Below, one piece after another: positions 54,485-64,000 of a stretch of 64,000 nt of DNA. Under the pieces are notes generated by a model. The model did no database searches, was not told the origin of the DNA, and worked only from the letters and a program-made list of their open reading frames with translations. Both the position numbers and the translations under genes were made by a program. The stretch lies in assembly GCF_015706575.1 (NCBI RefSeq), contig NW_024037072.1, positions 28,397,162 through 28,461,161 on the forward strand. The letters run 5' to 3'. How positions within the stretch are numbered: position 1 is the first letter of the stretch; each line of letters starts with the position of its first letter. This DNA comes from Patiria miniata. Lineage: Eukaryota; Echinodermata; Asteroidea; Valvatida; Asterinidae.

Positions 54485-57400
54485 TCTACTTTGATCTATG
54501 ACTCCTCAAAAAGGACAGCAGTTGTTAAAAAGATGATGGATGGCACACAAGAAAGGTGATAAAATTGGATTAAAAACTCAAAGTATTAACAGAGGGAAAA
54601 TTATTTTCTGTGTAGTCATTTACATTAAATATGCACGATACGAGTTGATCATCAATTGGCCCATTGTATTATTTACCGGATTCAAAACAACTTTCCCCAT
54701 TTTTTTTCTCGCAATAAACTTGTAAACACCAAACCTGCTACAATTTTAATAAGGTGGCTCCTTAAGCGTATATCTAACGTAATTGGACGGGAAACGTATA
54801 GTCAAATGAAAACTAAGATCAGCGAATGTATAAGCATTTTAGTCTACGTTCTTGTATCCTGTTCGGTACAAAATCTATTCTTCATAAAGATTAATGTCAG
54901 GAAATTCCAATCGAATCTTTAATGCAGATCGGAAAATAAAACCATTAGCTCAGAATACACTTTGCCTGTTTTTCTTTGTTAATTAGTACTTGGTGGAATC
55001 ACCTGTCACGGTGAATGAAGAGGTGGGTGGGGTGGGGCGCTGTTCAAATGCAGACGGGAGTGGGGGCATAGGTGACACGATTTGGCGGACAAATGTGCAG
55101 ACAAAAAAACTCTCTCAAGGTACCCACGCATCAAACCCGATTAAATTGCGTCATCCTGTATTAATCTAGGGCCTAACCAATGGCTACTGAAACTGTTTTC
55201 CCCCACGATAACGGGACTTCTGTTCGCAGGACATAATGACAAGCTACGTCGTACGTAACTGCCATTTTGTTGAAGTATAATAATTGGGGGATCCTACTGT
55301 ACAAAGCCCAACGTCAGGAACTTACAATTCGGTATTTTCGCAAACTGTCATGAAGCATTTGCTGCAAAATTCGCCAAAGTTGAAATGTGTTCAACTTTTG
55401 CAAATTCGGTAATATGCATTCCCGTTTGCTTAAACACGTCAGGTATGAATCAACTTTTATGCAATACATTTCACAACCTCTTTAATAAAATGATTATACA
55501 CAGTCTACTGGTCAAAGTCCCGAGCCTAATCAAGTCCATCTGAAAGTAATCTTTTGTGCTCGTTCCCTACTATTTCCCTCTATTTAGACTTGTAATAAAC
55601 GACGAGGACCACGACAATTTAGTGAACAAGCAAGGTTTGGTTGCAGAGCGTGTTATGCGTTATGTTCTCCGTTATGTCGTGGGAAGTATAGAGTGCCGGT
55701 GTAGCGTGAATATCCGACTCCATGAAATACGGTAGTATTGCGCATGCGTAAGTACGCTAATATGCTATTTTTAGGATCATAATGGCAGAGTGACCTGTCA
55801 CGTGCGAGGGATTATTGCAATAATAGGGAAAAGGAGTCCGATTTTCATTGCAGTCAGATATGACACCGGACGCAAGTACTTACTAACACTCATGGTGGAC
55901 CTGCTCCAGCCTGCCATTAGAGGGCGCACTGTGGACACAACATCTCCCCTCTCTGAAAAAAAGATTCTTGAAGAAAAGTGACCTGTAAGGAACATAGCAA
56001 TTGCCTAACTTGAAAAGGATTTTTTTTCTCTCTCTTTTAACTTCTAACTAAAATGCACCTCGCATTAAAATCCACACCTCTCTTTTGTTTCTATACTTCC
56101 CTTAATATGGCCTTGAAATTGGGAGTCAAATTTTCTAGAAACTGGGGAAGGAATTATGCATGGTTTAATTCTGGTTGATATTCAGAGAAGGTAATGAAAT
56201 ACAGCAAATTTTAGGTTAGATTGCAAAATGTTAGAATAATTAAGAAAACCCTTAATCGCTGTAGTCTTCAACTGTGAAGTTAACACTCAACTGGAAGAAG
56301 AAGAAGGCCCTGGTGTCCCTAGTTTATGTTTGATAGTCTTTCAGGCAAAAAAGAGAAAAACTAGAGGATTATGCCTGTTTTTAGAACAGGGCATAGAGCA
56401 TAGGTGACAACGTGTTTGCTTACATTGCATTTTAATATGTAATTTCTCATGAGACATGATGCAGTCATGGTAAATTAAGTCCCTCTAATTGCATGTAATA
56501 GAAAAAGTGAGTAGTTTTAAAATTCATAAAAAAGTGTATACGTCATCGTGACGTCACTTTAGATTTTGCTAGTATACTCGTAATGCTGTCCAAGTAGGCC
56601 TACCCACAAAGTTCGTCGACGATCAATTTTCCTTTGTAGGTGTTTTGAAAATCACATTTTTGATGACGCCACTCCTCGCACATTTTTTCCCCACAATTTT
56701 CTGCATAAACCCCAATCAACGAGCTAGCCAACGTATTAAAAACACAGACCTTTGAACTTGGCTTGGTTCGTTTGAGAGATATCCTTAAAAACTTTCAAAA
56801 ATCAATGAGAAGAAAATCACATAGCTGGTAGTGCTCTAAATATAGCGGACTTAAAAAACGCACCTTTGAGATGCCATGTGACACGTGATGGCGTCACCAC
56901 AACATCACTTGTAGCCTTTTTTAGGACATGTTTCACAACGGGTTCTTTGTCTTTGCCAATTGTAAAGTCCATCGTGTTTCGCACATTAGTAGCATGACAC
57001 ATGACACGTGACACGTGATGACGACATCATGACGTCCAATTTCTATGCTGTATGGCTAAGTTTAAAAGGAATACATGCATATCAAAAGTGATGCAGAGAA
57101 TAAAACGTCCATCGAGAATAAAACGGGTACAAACAGTGTGGGATTTAGGATAGAACAAAGAGAAAGAAACAATCAGAACAAAACAAAAGGCTTTTCCGCA
57201 ACTATGCAGAAAAGAAGTGTTGACTGTCCACCATGCACAATACATGGTTTTTCCGGAAAATTGTTTGATGGTTTATTTGTGAATAATCAACATTTAAATG
57301 GTATATATTTATAAAAGTCACGATAACGTCAGCATGACGTCACTTCAATGTATATACTGAACAGCCACGTGTATATGTTATGCATACACGATTTTTGACT

Positions 57401-58719
57401 CTATCGAACTTTTTTCATATATATGCGGGAAAGAGTTGCACTTAACGGACAAGTTAGTAACGGACAGGTCCATATAGGAAAAGGCAAAGTGGTTGGGCTT
57501 TGATATAGAACGCTCAATTTATTGTTTCGAACTATATGCTGTCTATTTAAAACTACAAATGTATGTTAGTTAACCTCAATTTACGCATTAAAAGCTAATT
57601 TGCATGTAAATGTTTTTTTATTGAATGACGGTAAAGCGTTTGCTTCTAAACGTGCGATGAATTTTAAACATAATTTATTGAAGACCTCAGTGTTTTCAAG
57701 CAAAATAATTGAACCGATTTCAACCACTAGACATATTATTATGGTTGCATTTCAGATTTTAGATTGTCTAAAACAATGAATCTCCTTTTGGGATTCAGCA
57801 ATCCTTAATCATTTATTTATAATTTACATTTTAAAATTATTATAGTATTTAAAATTCCAAACACATTATTACATGTACATACACAGTATCTGCATTTGAA
57901 AGCAGTCGTAAGTCAAATTTAGATAACGAAATCCCATTTAAATACATAATCACTTTTAGGATGACGATTTCTTATTTCAGTACTTTACTAAATATTAAAT
58001 CGCAAATAAACATTTCTAAATGCTAAATATGTGATCTAAATTGAACAATAGTGATATTATATTGACATAAAACAAGTGTCGAGCAACCAGCGCGTTTCTT
58101 GAGTGTTAACGAGATATAACCTTTCCCGAAAGACTGTTTTAAGATTCCCTCCTAAACGGTGTGAAAAAAACTCTTTCTGCATATTTTAAATCATAAATTC
58201 TGTTCAAGATAAAATCATTATTTAGGAGGTAATAAGCATCAATAAAGAATATCTCTGTAAAACCTCAGACTGCGTCAACACGTTTGCATTTCCCCCACAA
58301 GAATCTATATCCAATTTGAGATTGAAATCCATGTTTGTTATTATGTTTAATACCAAATCAGTCGTTTTCCCGTAAAACTGAAATCCAATTCAACATTCGC
58401 CTAGTCTGTATAGCACTATATTAATATGGAAACATGCTATGTAAGTGATTAATGTGTAAATAGTTGATCAAATAATATTTGAATGTAAATAAGCCAAATA
58501 AGCATGAAGATCAAGCAATTTTATTGTTAGGCCTGGATATTAACCTATACTGATAACGCTATGTTTTGGTTCGTTCATAAACATTTTACAGAACATTATC
58601 GTGAACGAAAACACATTTATTTATGAGCTGTAGCAAATTAACAGATATACTTAAAAGCCCATGTTCCATGGGAAAAAAATCTAAAGCCCTTGGCTAATAC
58701 GCATTTCCACCGACTTCAC
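54485..58719. other. Intergenic AT-rich stretch between LINE fragment and PARP-B
   Basis: No gene is supported. 54620-54670 shares ATCATCAATTGGCCCATTG with 11895-11915. CRE-like GTGACGTCAC or TGACGTCA-related words occur near 56543, 57018 and 57333. A 60-codon frame at 55790-55981 is open on both strands but shows no domain. Confidence 0.5.
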
Positions 58720-58844
58720 CTAGACCACGTGAACAAGGTAGCGGAGGCACACTTGTTCCTCGGTGTACGCCACATACTCGCTGTAGTCGCTCAGATGGCA
58801 GTACATGTGGTTTGAATGCAGCATACCAAGAGGTAACGATGCAC
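58720..58844 (-). CDS. PARP-B terminal exon with catalytic glutamate
   Basis: After acceptor ttggcag it encodes GASLPLGMLHSN, then SDYSEYVAYTEEQVCLRYL and stop TAG. The glutamate of SEY matches PARP1 E988. It is one codon shorter than in copy A. Confidence 0.92.
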
Positions 58845-61800
58845 CTGCCAAAAGGAAAACACGGACACATTCAAAACAATTGTTTATTAATGAGCTGAAA
58901 TTGCAAAATAGAGATTGTGGATTGAGGGGATTTTAACTCACAACCTATGGTGACGGTTGTGCAGTTGTCGATATGTATTACGTATAGGTCATCGCGCTGG
59001 AACCATATACCCGAGAAATCGTCGGTTGCATGGGGTACGCTGTTCCATTAAATTGATCCTATACTCGGGATATTTCTTATAAATGGTCACCTGCAGGCCG
59101 TAATTTCTGTCCAGTATATTAAACGACTTGGAGATAATCGTGAAATTACCTGAAGGCAGACACACTTCACGCTTGCCGTTTGTACGGGTTCCACCGGGGG
59201 CGTAGGTGCTGTTGGAGTGTCGTTTTTCCTCGTCACTGATTCGACCTTTCGCCATCTTGCCAAGGGCAACCTGTAATACACGTGATATTGACTTGCAAAT
59301 CAATTCCCTTCAAATTGTTGGCATCTGTTGTTGAAATATAAAGCTCGTCGACCAGTGCATGTTTAATACCCAATAATGTCTAGCATCCGAGCTTCAGGAT
59401 TATACAGGGTGAGTAAAAAATAGCGGAACCCAAACCCCAACAATTATGTATCATACATGTATATAAAAAATATGTAGCACCAAACATAAGAATGACTGAA
59501 AAAAAATCACAAGCTACTTTTAGAGAAAAACATTACTGAAATTGCTCAGTCCGATCAAAGAATATCACGACTTAAACACAATGACCATAAAACCTCTCTC
59601 GTTCAAAAATGCGATTTCAAGAATCGTCGTCACAATTGTGTTCAAACATCACCAGTGATAAAACCTCAGTTTGAAAATTGAAAATATTCAACAAAGTCCT
59701 TTTAAAGGCCCGTCTGGAAAAAAAATTAAATCATACTGCCTAACCAGGGTTGTTTATATTAAGGTATTGTGTACTACAGTTGTTGGCAGTTGTTAAAACA
59801 AGTATTCTGTTTCATTTTCTTTTATTGTTCCAAACAGTCAGATTACACAAATAAAACTGATTTGGACGAAACAGGTGCTAGGGTCATTGCGTTTTAATGT
59901 GGTGATATTCTTGGAACGCACTGAAAAATTTCAGTGGGTTTTTTTTTCATCTAAAAGTAGCCTATGAAATTGGCTTTCCAGTCATTATTATGTTTGGTGC
60001 TACATATTTTTTTAAATATAAAATATATTTTGGGGGGTTTGGGTTCCGCTCTTTGTTTTACAAACCCTGTATCATTCAGTCTCGCATAACTGCGATAGAC
60101 TGTGGCGAGCTTGTGGCGCACCGGCATGCCTGCACGATGCAAATTGACCACAGTTTCGGACTATCCCTTTGCTGGTTTACTCGGAATAGCGAGGTGATAA
60201 GTTTTTATGTGAGTTAAACGCCTCTTGGGTTTTTACTTTTTGATATGGTTGACTGGGTTAATGTTTGCAGGTATAACGTTTCTTGTTAAATATTTCTTGT
60301 TAACGTATTTAGAAATTCTGGAGGCAGGTGACATCGCCGACAAGCGATCTTAACTTAAGACCGCCTTTTAAAAATCTAGCACTTTTAAAATCTAGGATAT
60401 GCAAGCCCAATTCAAAAGCTTTATTTTAGTACAAGAATAATTCAAATCACTCACGTTCTTTTCAAGTTACGGAATTTTAAACACAGACACCGTTTTAAAG
60501 TTCTGTCCACGGATCACAAAACTGTAAGTGTTCTTTCAGCAAAACGAAAACAAATCACATAGGGATGTGTGTGAATTTTTTTCGTTTTGCTGAAAGAACG
60601 CACACCTTTTTTGTGATCGCGCGAACTTTAAAACGGTGGTTGTGTTTAAAATTCCGTAACTTGAAAAGTACATAAGTGATTTGAATGATTTTTATTTTAA
60701 AAGAAAGCTAATGAAAATATGGCTTTCATATGTTAGATGTCGCAAGTGCTACACTGAGAACTTCACTAAAACAACAGTCCCGACATTTTGGTTTCGTTTT
60801 TGTTTAATCACCCTGTATACATACGACATGCCAAAACCTCACCTCACACAACAGCATGAAGTGGGAAGGTTGGTTTTGCTCCCATCGCCTGCAGTACGCA
60901 ATACTCTTCGCAAACGCGTCCGATGTGTAGATACCCTTAAAATAAATCACATCAATGATTATTCTTTTAAAGTTGGATTAATAATGCACGATACCTCCAA
61001 AACCAATTTTATTACGCACATTAATTTAAAATAATTATTTAAATACAAGCTTCTCCGTACTTAATCTGTCAATAGTGTTGAAAAAGCCATTTATTGGAGT
61101 TCTTTTTAATGCAATCCTTTGAATGCGACCTTGTGTCAAATTTAACTTTACTTTCACCTTTAAGTGTGGCAGGTTTAAATGCTTTTCGGGGCTTCTGGCT
61201 TAGTTTTATGCTTTTCGGGGCTTCTGGCTTAGTTTTATGCTCTTGCGAATTTACATATTCACAAGCAAACCCATGATGTTAGTGTTTTGCCACGGTCAGC
61301 ATTAGGAATTGCGTTTGAGTCGGTAAATGACAGTCACTTGATGAGCCACCATAATCCGAATGATTTTTTTTTTATTGAGCTTCAATTTTGGGATCAAAGT
61401 TTGCACAGAAGACAGTGTTGATTTGAGTGCGATCACAAACACAGCGCCCTCGGTTGTCAGAAAAGCATGGAACATTTTAAGTGCACTTAAAAATTAAACC
61501 AAAGAGGGGTTTCTCACAATTGTCTACAGTTCAGCGGAATAGATATTTGCTTATCGTATATGTTCCATTTGAAATATGTTTCAGTCTTAAATACCAGTTT
61601 AAAATGTTTGCAATCAAAAAGAGATAAAAAAGCGTTGTGAAAGAAGTTTATCATGAGATGGGTTAATCCTGGCATGTGACCACTGTACAAACACAAGGCC
61701 CCTTTCAATGGCAACACATTGTGCAAGCTATTGTGTGAAATTACTGCACGACGCTTTTGCCACTGAAGAGTTCTTTTGCAACAGGAGTGATAGCGTGACT

Positions 61801-63474
61801 TGATTGGTTGATGCCATAGACTTATATTAATATAGCTCTAAGGTTGATACCTACCTCTCCAAATCTTTGTCCCGATCGCTGGGCCTCTACCGGGTTAATC
61901 TGCAAACCTTTCTTCAGGATGCTAAGCAGGTTGACAACGCTGCTTCCATGCCATAGCAGTTTGTGATTGTCCAACTTGCAGGATTTCAGTCGCTCCTCTT
62001 CCCCGTCACGTGACAATCGAAAGATGGCTACCACATTTGGAGGACTGCGGGCACCTGCGAGAAGGTAGCACGCAGTCAGAGACGGTTAACACCTCTGAGG
62101 GCCAAGTGGATCCCTCAACAATATCCCTAAAATTATTGTCAAGCTCTTTTAATGACAGTTTGTGGACTGATGCCCTCCGGAAGTTTTAGCAAATGAATAC
62201 ATTTCAGACGTAGCGTTCACGCCAAATGTTAACCTTTTTTCCTTTTGTACAGGAAAACACATTCAATCATATCATTCATGTACGGAAGAGTGGTTAATGA
62301 TCAAATTTCCAAATCGCTTCATTTGATTGAGCTGAGTCATTGCGTATATGCATCTAGCAATAATGTTTCTGTTAGTACTTTGAACATCGTGACGATCGGT
62401 CATAACATTTTTGAGCAAAGAGGAGGAGCAAACATTTTGTTTAAGGGTCAAGCCAAACAAAATTGTCAGAAAACAAACGTGCAGATAATAAGTAAATAAT
62501 ATCAAAAAAGACGATGTACACAAACATAACATAAATGCGATTAATTCACTGTAAAAAGAAAACACTTCGATCTGACTAGATAATAGTCAAAACCTGCACC
62601 CAGCCGACAAAACTATTGTCCGCTGGGATGATGACTGCTTTGTAGTCAAGTGCTTTTAGACGGCAGAGGACCTGGATACTAGTTAACATTTTGGAGTTTT
62701 CCGACGTACAATTAGTCTCTATGAGGCGTTGATACCCCCATCAAGCTACAATACTCACTTGACTGGTGGATATACTGCAGTATATGCTGTGTCTCTTCGT
62801 CGTCTTTATCCATGAGTTTCACTTTGCAGTCTAAAGCGCGGTAAATGTAGTCCAGAGGATTTATCTCTGAAAAAGACAATTTCCATTGACTTGTAATCGC
62901 TTTGATTCACAATACGTTTCACCAAATGCCGCCTAGTAATTATTTCTTACTAAATGGAGCACAGTCTAAACTTGCTCCTTTTGCATCTCTGGACAAAACA
63001 TTTCTGGACAAAAATATCAACGCAAAATAGTGTTATCAATCATGGTCCTGACCAACTTGGAATAACAAAATGTGCTAAGCAAACAACTACCTGAAATATA
63101 TCCACAAATATCATCGCATTACATTTTAATTGGTAATCTCTTTTTTGCCGGAGTATCTCCATACGTCGCACTACTTATTTTTGAAACTTCTCTTCATAAT
63201 CAAGAGTAGGGGTGAATAGGAAAGAACCGTGCATTCAGATATTACTGCGCTTGAACCAGTTTCAGACACTAACAGGAACAGTTAACATAAACAAACCATG
63301 TTTTCTGTATGTCGCCCCCAAGAGGATCCTGTTGACCATTTCTAGTTCCAACAGACTGTAGAGTTTATTTTTGTGCTCTTCGACCTCCGTAGCTCGCACA
63401 ATGGGCCTCATGACGTCATGTGCAAAGTTCTCGTGAGGAATAACACAGTAGTATTCGTTACTCAGTTCATACAT
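58720..63474 (-). CDS. PARP1/2/3-type ADP-ribosyltransferase, copy B (3' six exons)
   Basis: Minus-strand exons 63474-63297, 62866-62759, 62054-61855, 60935-60843, 59270-59150 and 58844-58720 join in phase to 274 residues and stop TAG. Four exon lengths (178, 108, 200, 93) equal those of copy A. Visible are ELSNEYYCVIPH, H131 (LLWHGSS), Y165 (GIYTSD), Y176 (IAYC) and E256 (YSEY), so the catalytic set is intact. FGE and YTSD replace FGK and YFAD as in copy A. In the 67-residue HGS exon product the copies differ at 13 positions. The fifth exon carries 12 additional codons. Upstream exons lie beyond the right edge. No stop or frameshift was seen, so it looks functional. Confidence 0.9.
59150..59270 (-). 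CDS. PARP-B exon: VALG strand with enlarged loop
   Basis: After attacag it reads VALGKMAKGRISDEEKRHSN, then a glycine- and threonine-containing stretch, and ends NGKREVCLPS before gtaatt. It is 36 bp longer than its copy-A partner, all in frame. Confidence 0.88.
59405..60069. mobile_element. TA-flanked element with long inverted ends in a PARP-B intron
   Basis: The left end CAGGGTGAGTAAAAAATAGC and the right end (ACAAACCCTG) are flanked by TA. About 100 bases at each end are inverted copies, sharing GCGGAACCCAAACCCC, TATGTAGCACCAAACATAA and AAGCTACTTTTAGA. It is about 665 bp and non-coding. A further copy begins at about 63746 and internal pieces lie at 51370-51660. Confidence 0.75.
60370..60815. 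mobile_element. Fold-back element copy lacking its left tip
   Basis: It matches 6833-7338 from TAGCACTTTTAAAATCTAGG to the closing ATCACCCTG, folding around about 60570 (CACATAGGGATGTGTGTG). The outermost left 65 bases are missing. Confidence 0.75.
60843..60935 (-). CDS. PARP-B exon: GIY and AYC active-site strand
   Basis: This 93-bp exon (phase 0 to 0) encodes GIYTSDAFAKSIAYCRRW and ends FMLLCE at donor gtgagg. A fold-back element (to 60815) ends 28 bases beyond the donor. Confidence 0.9.
61181..61241 (+). repeat. Perfect 29-bp tandem duplication
   Basis: GCTTTTCGGGGCTTCTGGCT followed by TAGTTTTAT occurs twice in direct succession in a PARP-B intron. Confidence 0.75.
61855..62054 (-). CDS. 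PARP-B exon: NAD+ site with LLWHGSS
   Basis: This 200-bp exon encodes FRLSRDGEEERLKSC, HKLLWHGSSVVNLLSILKKG and INPVEAQRSGQRFGE to donor gtaggt. It is the best conserved exon between the two copies. Confidence 0.93.
62759..62866 (-). CDS. PARP-B exon: linker to catalytic domain
   Basis: Between tttttcag and gtgagt, 108 bases encode EINPLDYIYRALDCKVKLMD and HILQYIHQS. It is nearly identical to 4272-4379 and is the likely source of the relic at 12554-12663, whose flanking DNA also matches this locus. Confidence 0.9.
63297..63474 (-). CDS. PARP-B exon: regulatory domain LSN..Y..IPH motif
   Basis: This 178-bp exon follows acceptor ttacag and starts with codons MYELSNEYYCVIPHENF; the ATG is internal, not the start of the protein. 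It ends RILLGATYRKH at donor gtttgt. The preceding exon should lie beyond base 64000. Confidence 0.88.
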
Positions 63475-63745
63475 CTGTAATAATATTGGGCAACGAAAAT
63501 AAAACGGATTGTTTAGAATTAATCAAATTTTAAAATATTAATTTTCGTGAAATTGAAACTGTTTACATCTTATATTGGTATTAAAAAAAAGTTAAGAATG
63601 ATACTATCAAACTCAAAAAGGACATATATTATTCGTCGGTCGAACGAAGATGCCAGCAATACAAAGATCAAGCTTGAATCCATAATGTAATTACTTTTAG
63701 TTTTCAACATTTCAACTTTGACCTTCAATTGCTGGCATTTTAGAG

Positions 63746-64000
63746 GGTGTGTCAAAAAAAGCGGAACCCAAACTCCCAAAAATTAGATTTCATATTTAAC
63801 AAAAATATGTAGCACCAAACATAAGAATGACTGGAAAGCCAATTTCATTAGCTACTTTCAGATGAAAAAAAAAAAAATTGCTCGTTCCGTTAAAAACATA
63901 TGACCATTTAAACACAATGACACTAAAACCTCTTTCGTCCAAAAATGCGATTTCAAGAATCGTCGTCACAATTGTCTTCAAACATCACCAGCAATAAAAC
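63746..64000. mobile_element. Left part of a 59405-type element, cut by the window edge
   Basis: AGGGTGTGTCAAAAAAAGCG, then GGAACCCAAACTCCC, TATGTAGCACCAAACATAAG and TTTCAAGAATCGTCGTCACA follow the order at 59405-59660. The remainder lies beyond the window. Confidence 0.65.

Noticed and set aside
1..64000. CRISPR array, bacterial operon, rRNA gene or viral gene set
   Set aside because: No regularly spaced short repeats with unique spacers, no rRNA-like sequence and no viral gene motifs were seen; the split genes and retroelements are eukaryotic.

Overview
This window looks like intron-rich nuclear DNA from a marine invertebrate deuterostome, probably an echinoderm or hemichordate. That placement is an inference from three things: NXPE-type genes, decayed CR1/L2-like LINE fragments, and a dense load of SINE, hAT-like and fold-back elements typical of such genomes. 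There is no bacterial, organellar or viral organisation. Coding sequence is sparse and GT-AG introns are long. Because the genes are split, I rebuilt them by matching protein motifs, splice sites and reading phase across exons.

Layout. (1) 333-8540, plus strand: the last nine exons of a PARP1/2/3-type gene (end of the WGR domain, helical regulatory domain, ADP-ribosyltransferase domain); its 5' part lies outside the window. (2) 13402-29357, plus strand: an NXPE-family gene of four exons with a 13 kb first intron. (3) 33034-47911, minus strand: a second NXPE-family gene of five exons with a 9.6 kb first intron. (4) 58720-63474 and beyond the right edge, minus strand: the last six visible exons of a second PARP gene, clearly paralogous to the first. 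A decayed PARP exon lies at 12554-12663 (minus).

The most striking large-scale structure is the symmetry: PARP> NXPE> <NXPE <PARP. It reads as an inverted duplication of a two-gene block with both arms converging on about 31 kb. Both PARP copies keep the catalytic H-Y-E residues but carry the same unusual loop next to the active site (FGE, and YTSD in place of YFAD). The NXPE copies keep a terminal exon of exactly 797 bp and the same intron phases, but differ by one intron. Any functional link between nuclear PARP signalling and the secretory-pathway NXPE enzymes is unproven; physical linkage is what is seen.

The rest is mostly repeats: a 145-bp tandem array (about 7.7 units) carrying nuclear-receptor-like half-sites inside NXPE-1 intron 1; TA-flanked fold-back elements with CAGGGTGAGT ends; hAT-like elements with 8-bp target duplications, one nested in a tRNA-like repeat; a tRNA-like sequence framed by inverted repeats; an X-Y-Y-X direct-repeat block just upstream of NXPE-2 with YY1-like and NRF1-like motifs; CRE-rich dispersed repeats; and many long G or C tracts. 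No CRISPR array, rRNA gene or intact tRNA gene was found.
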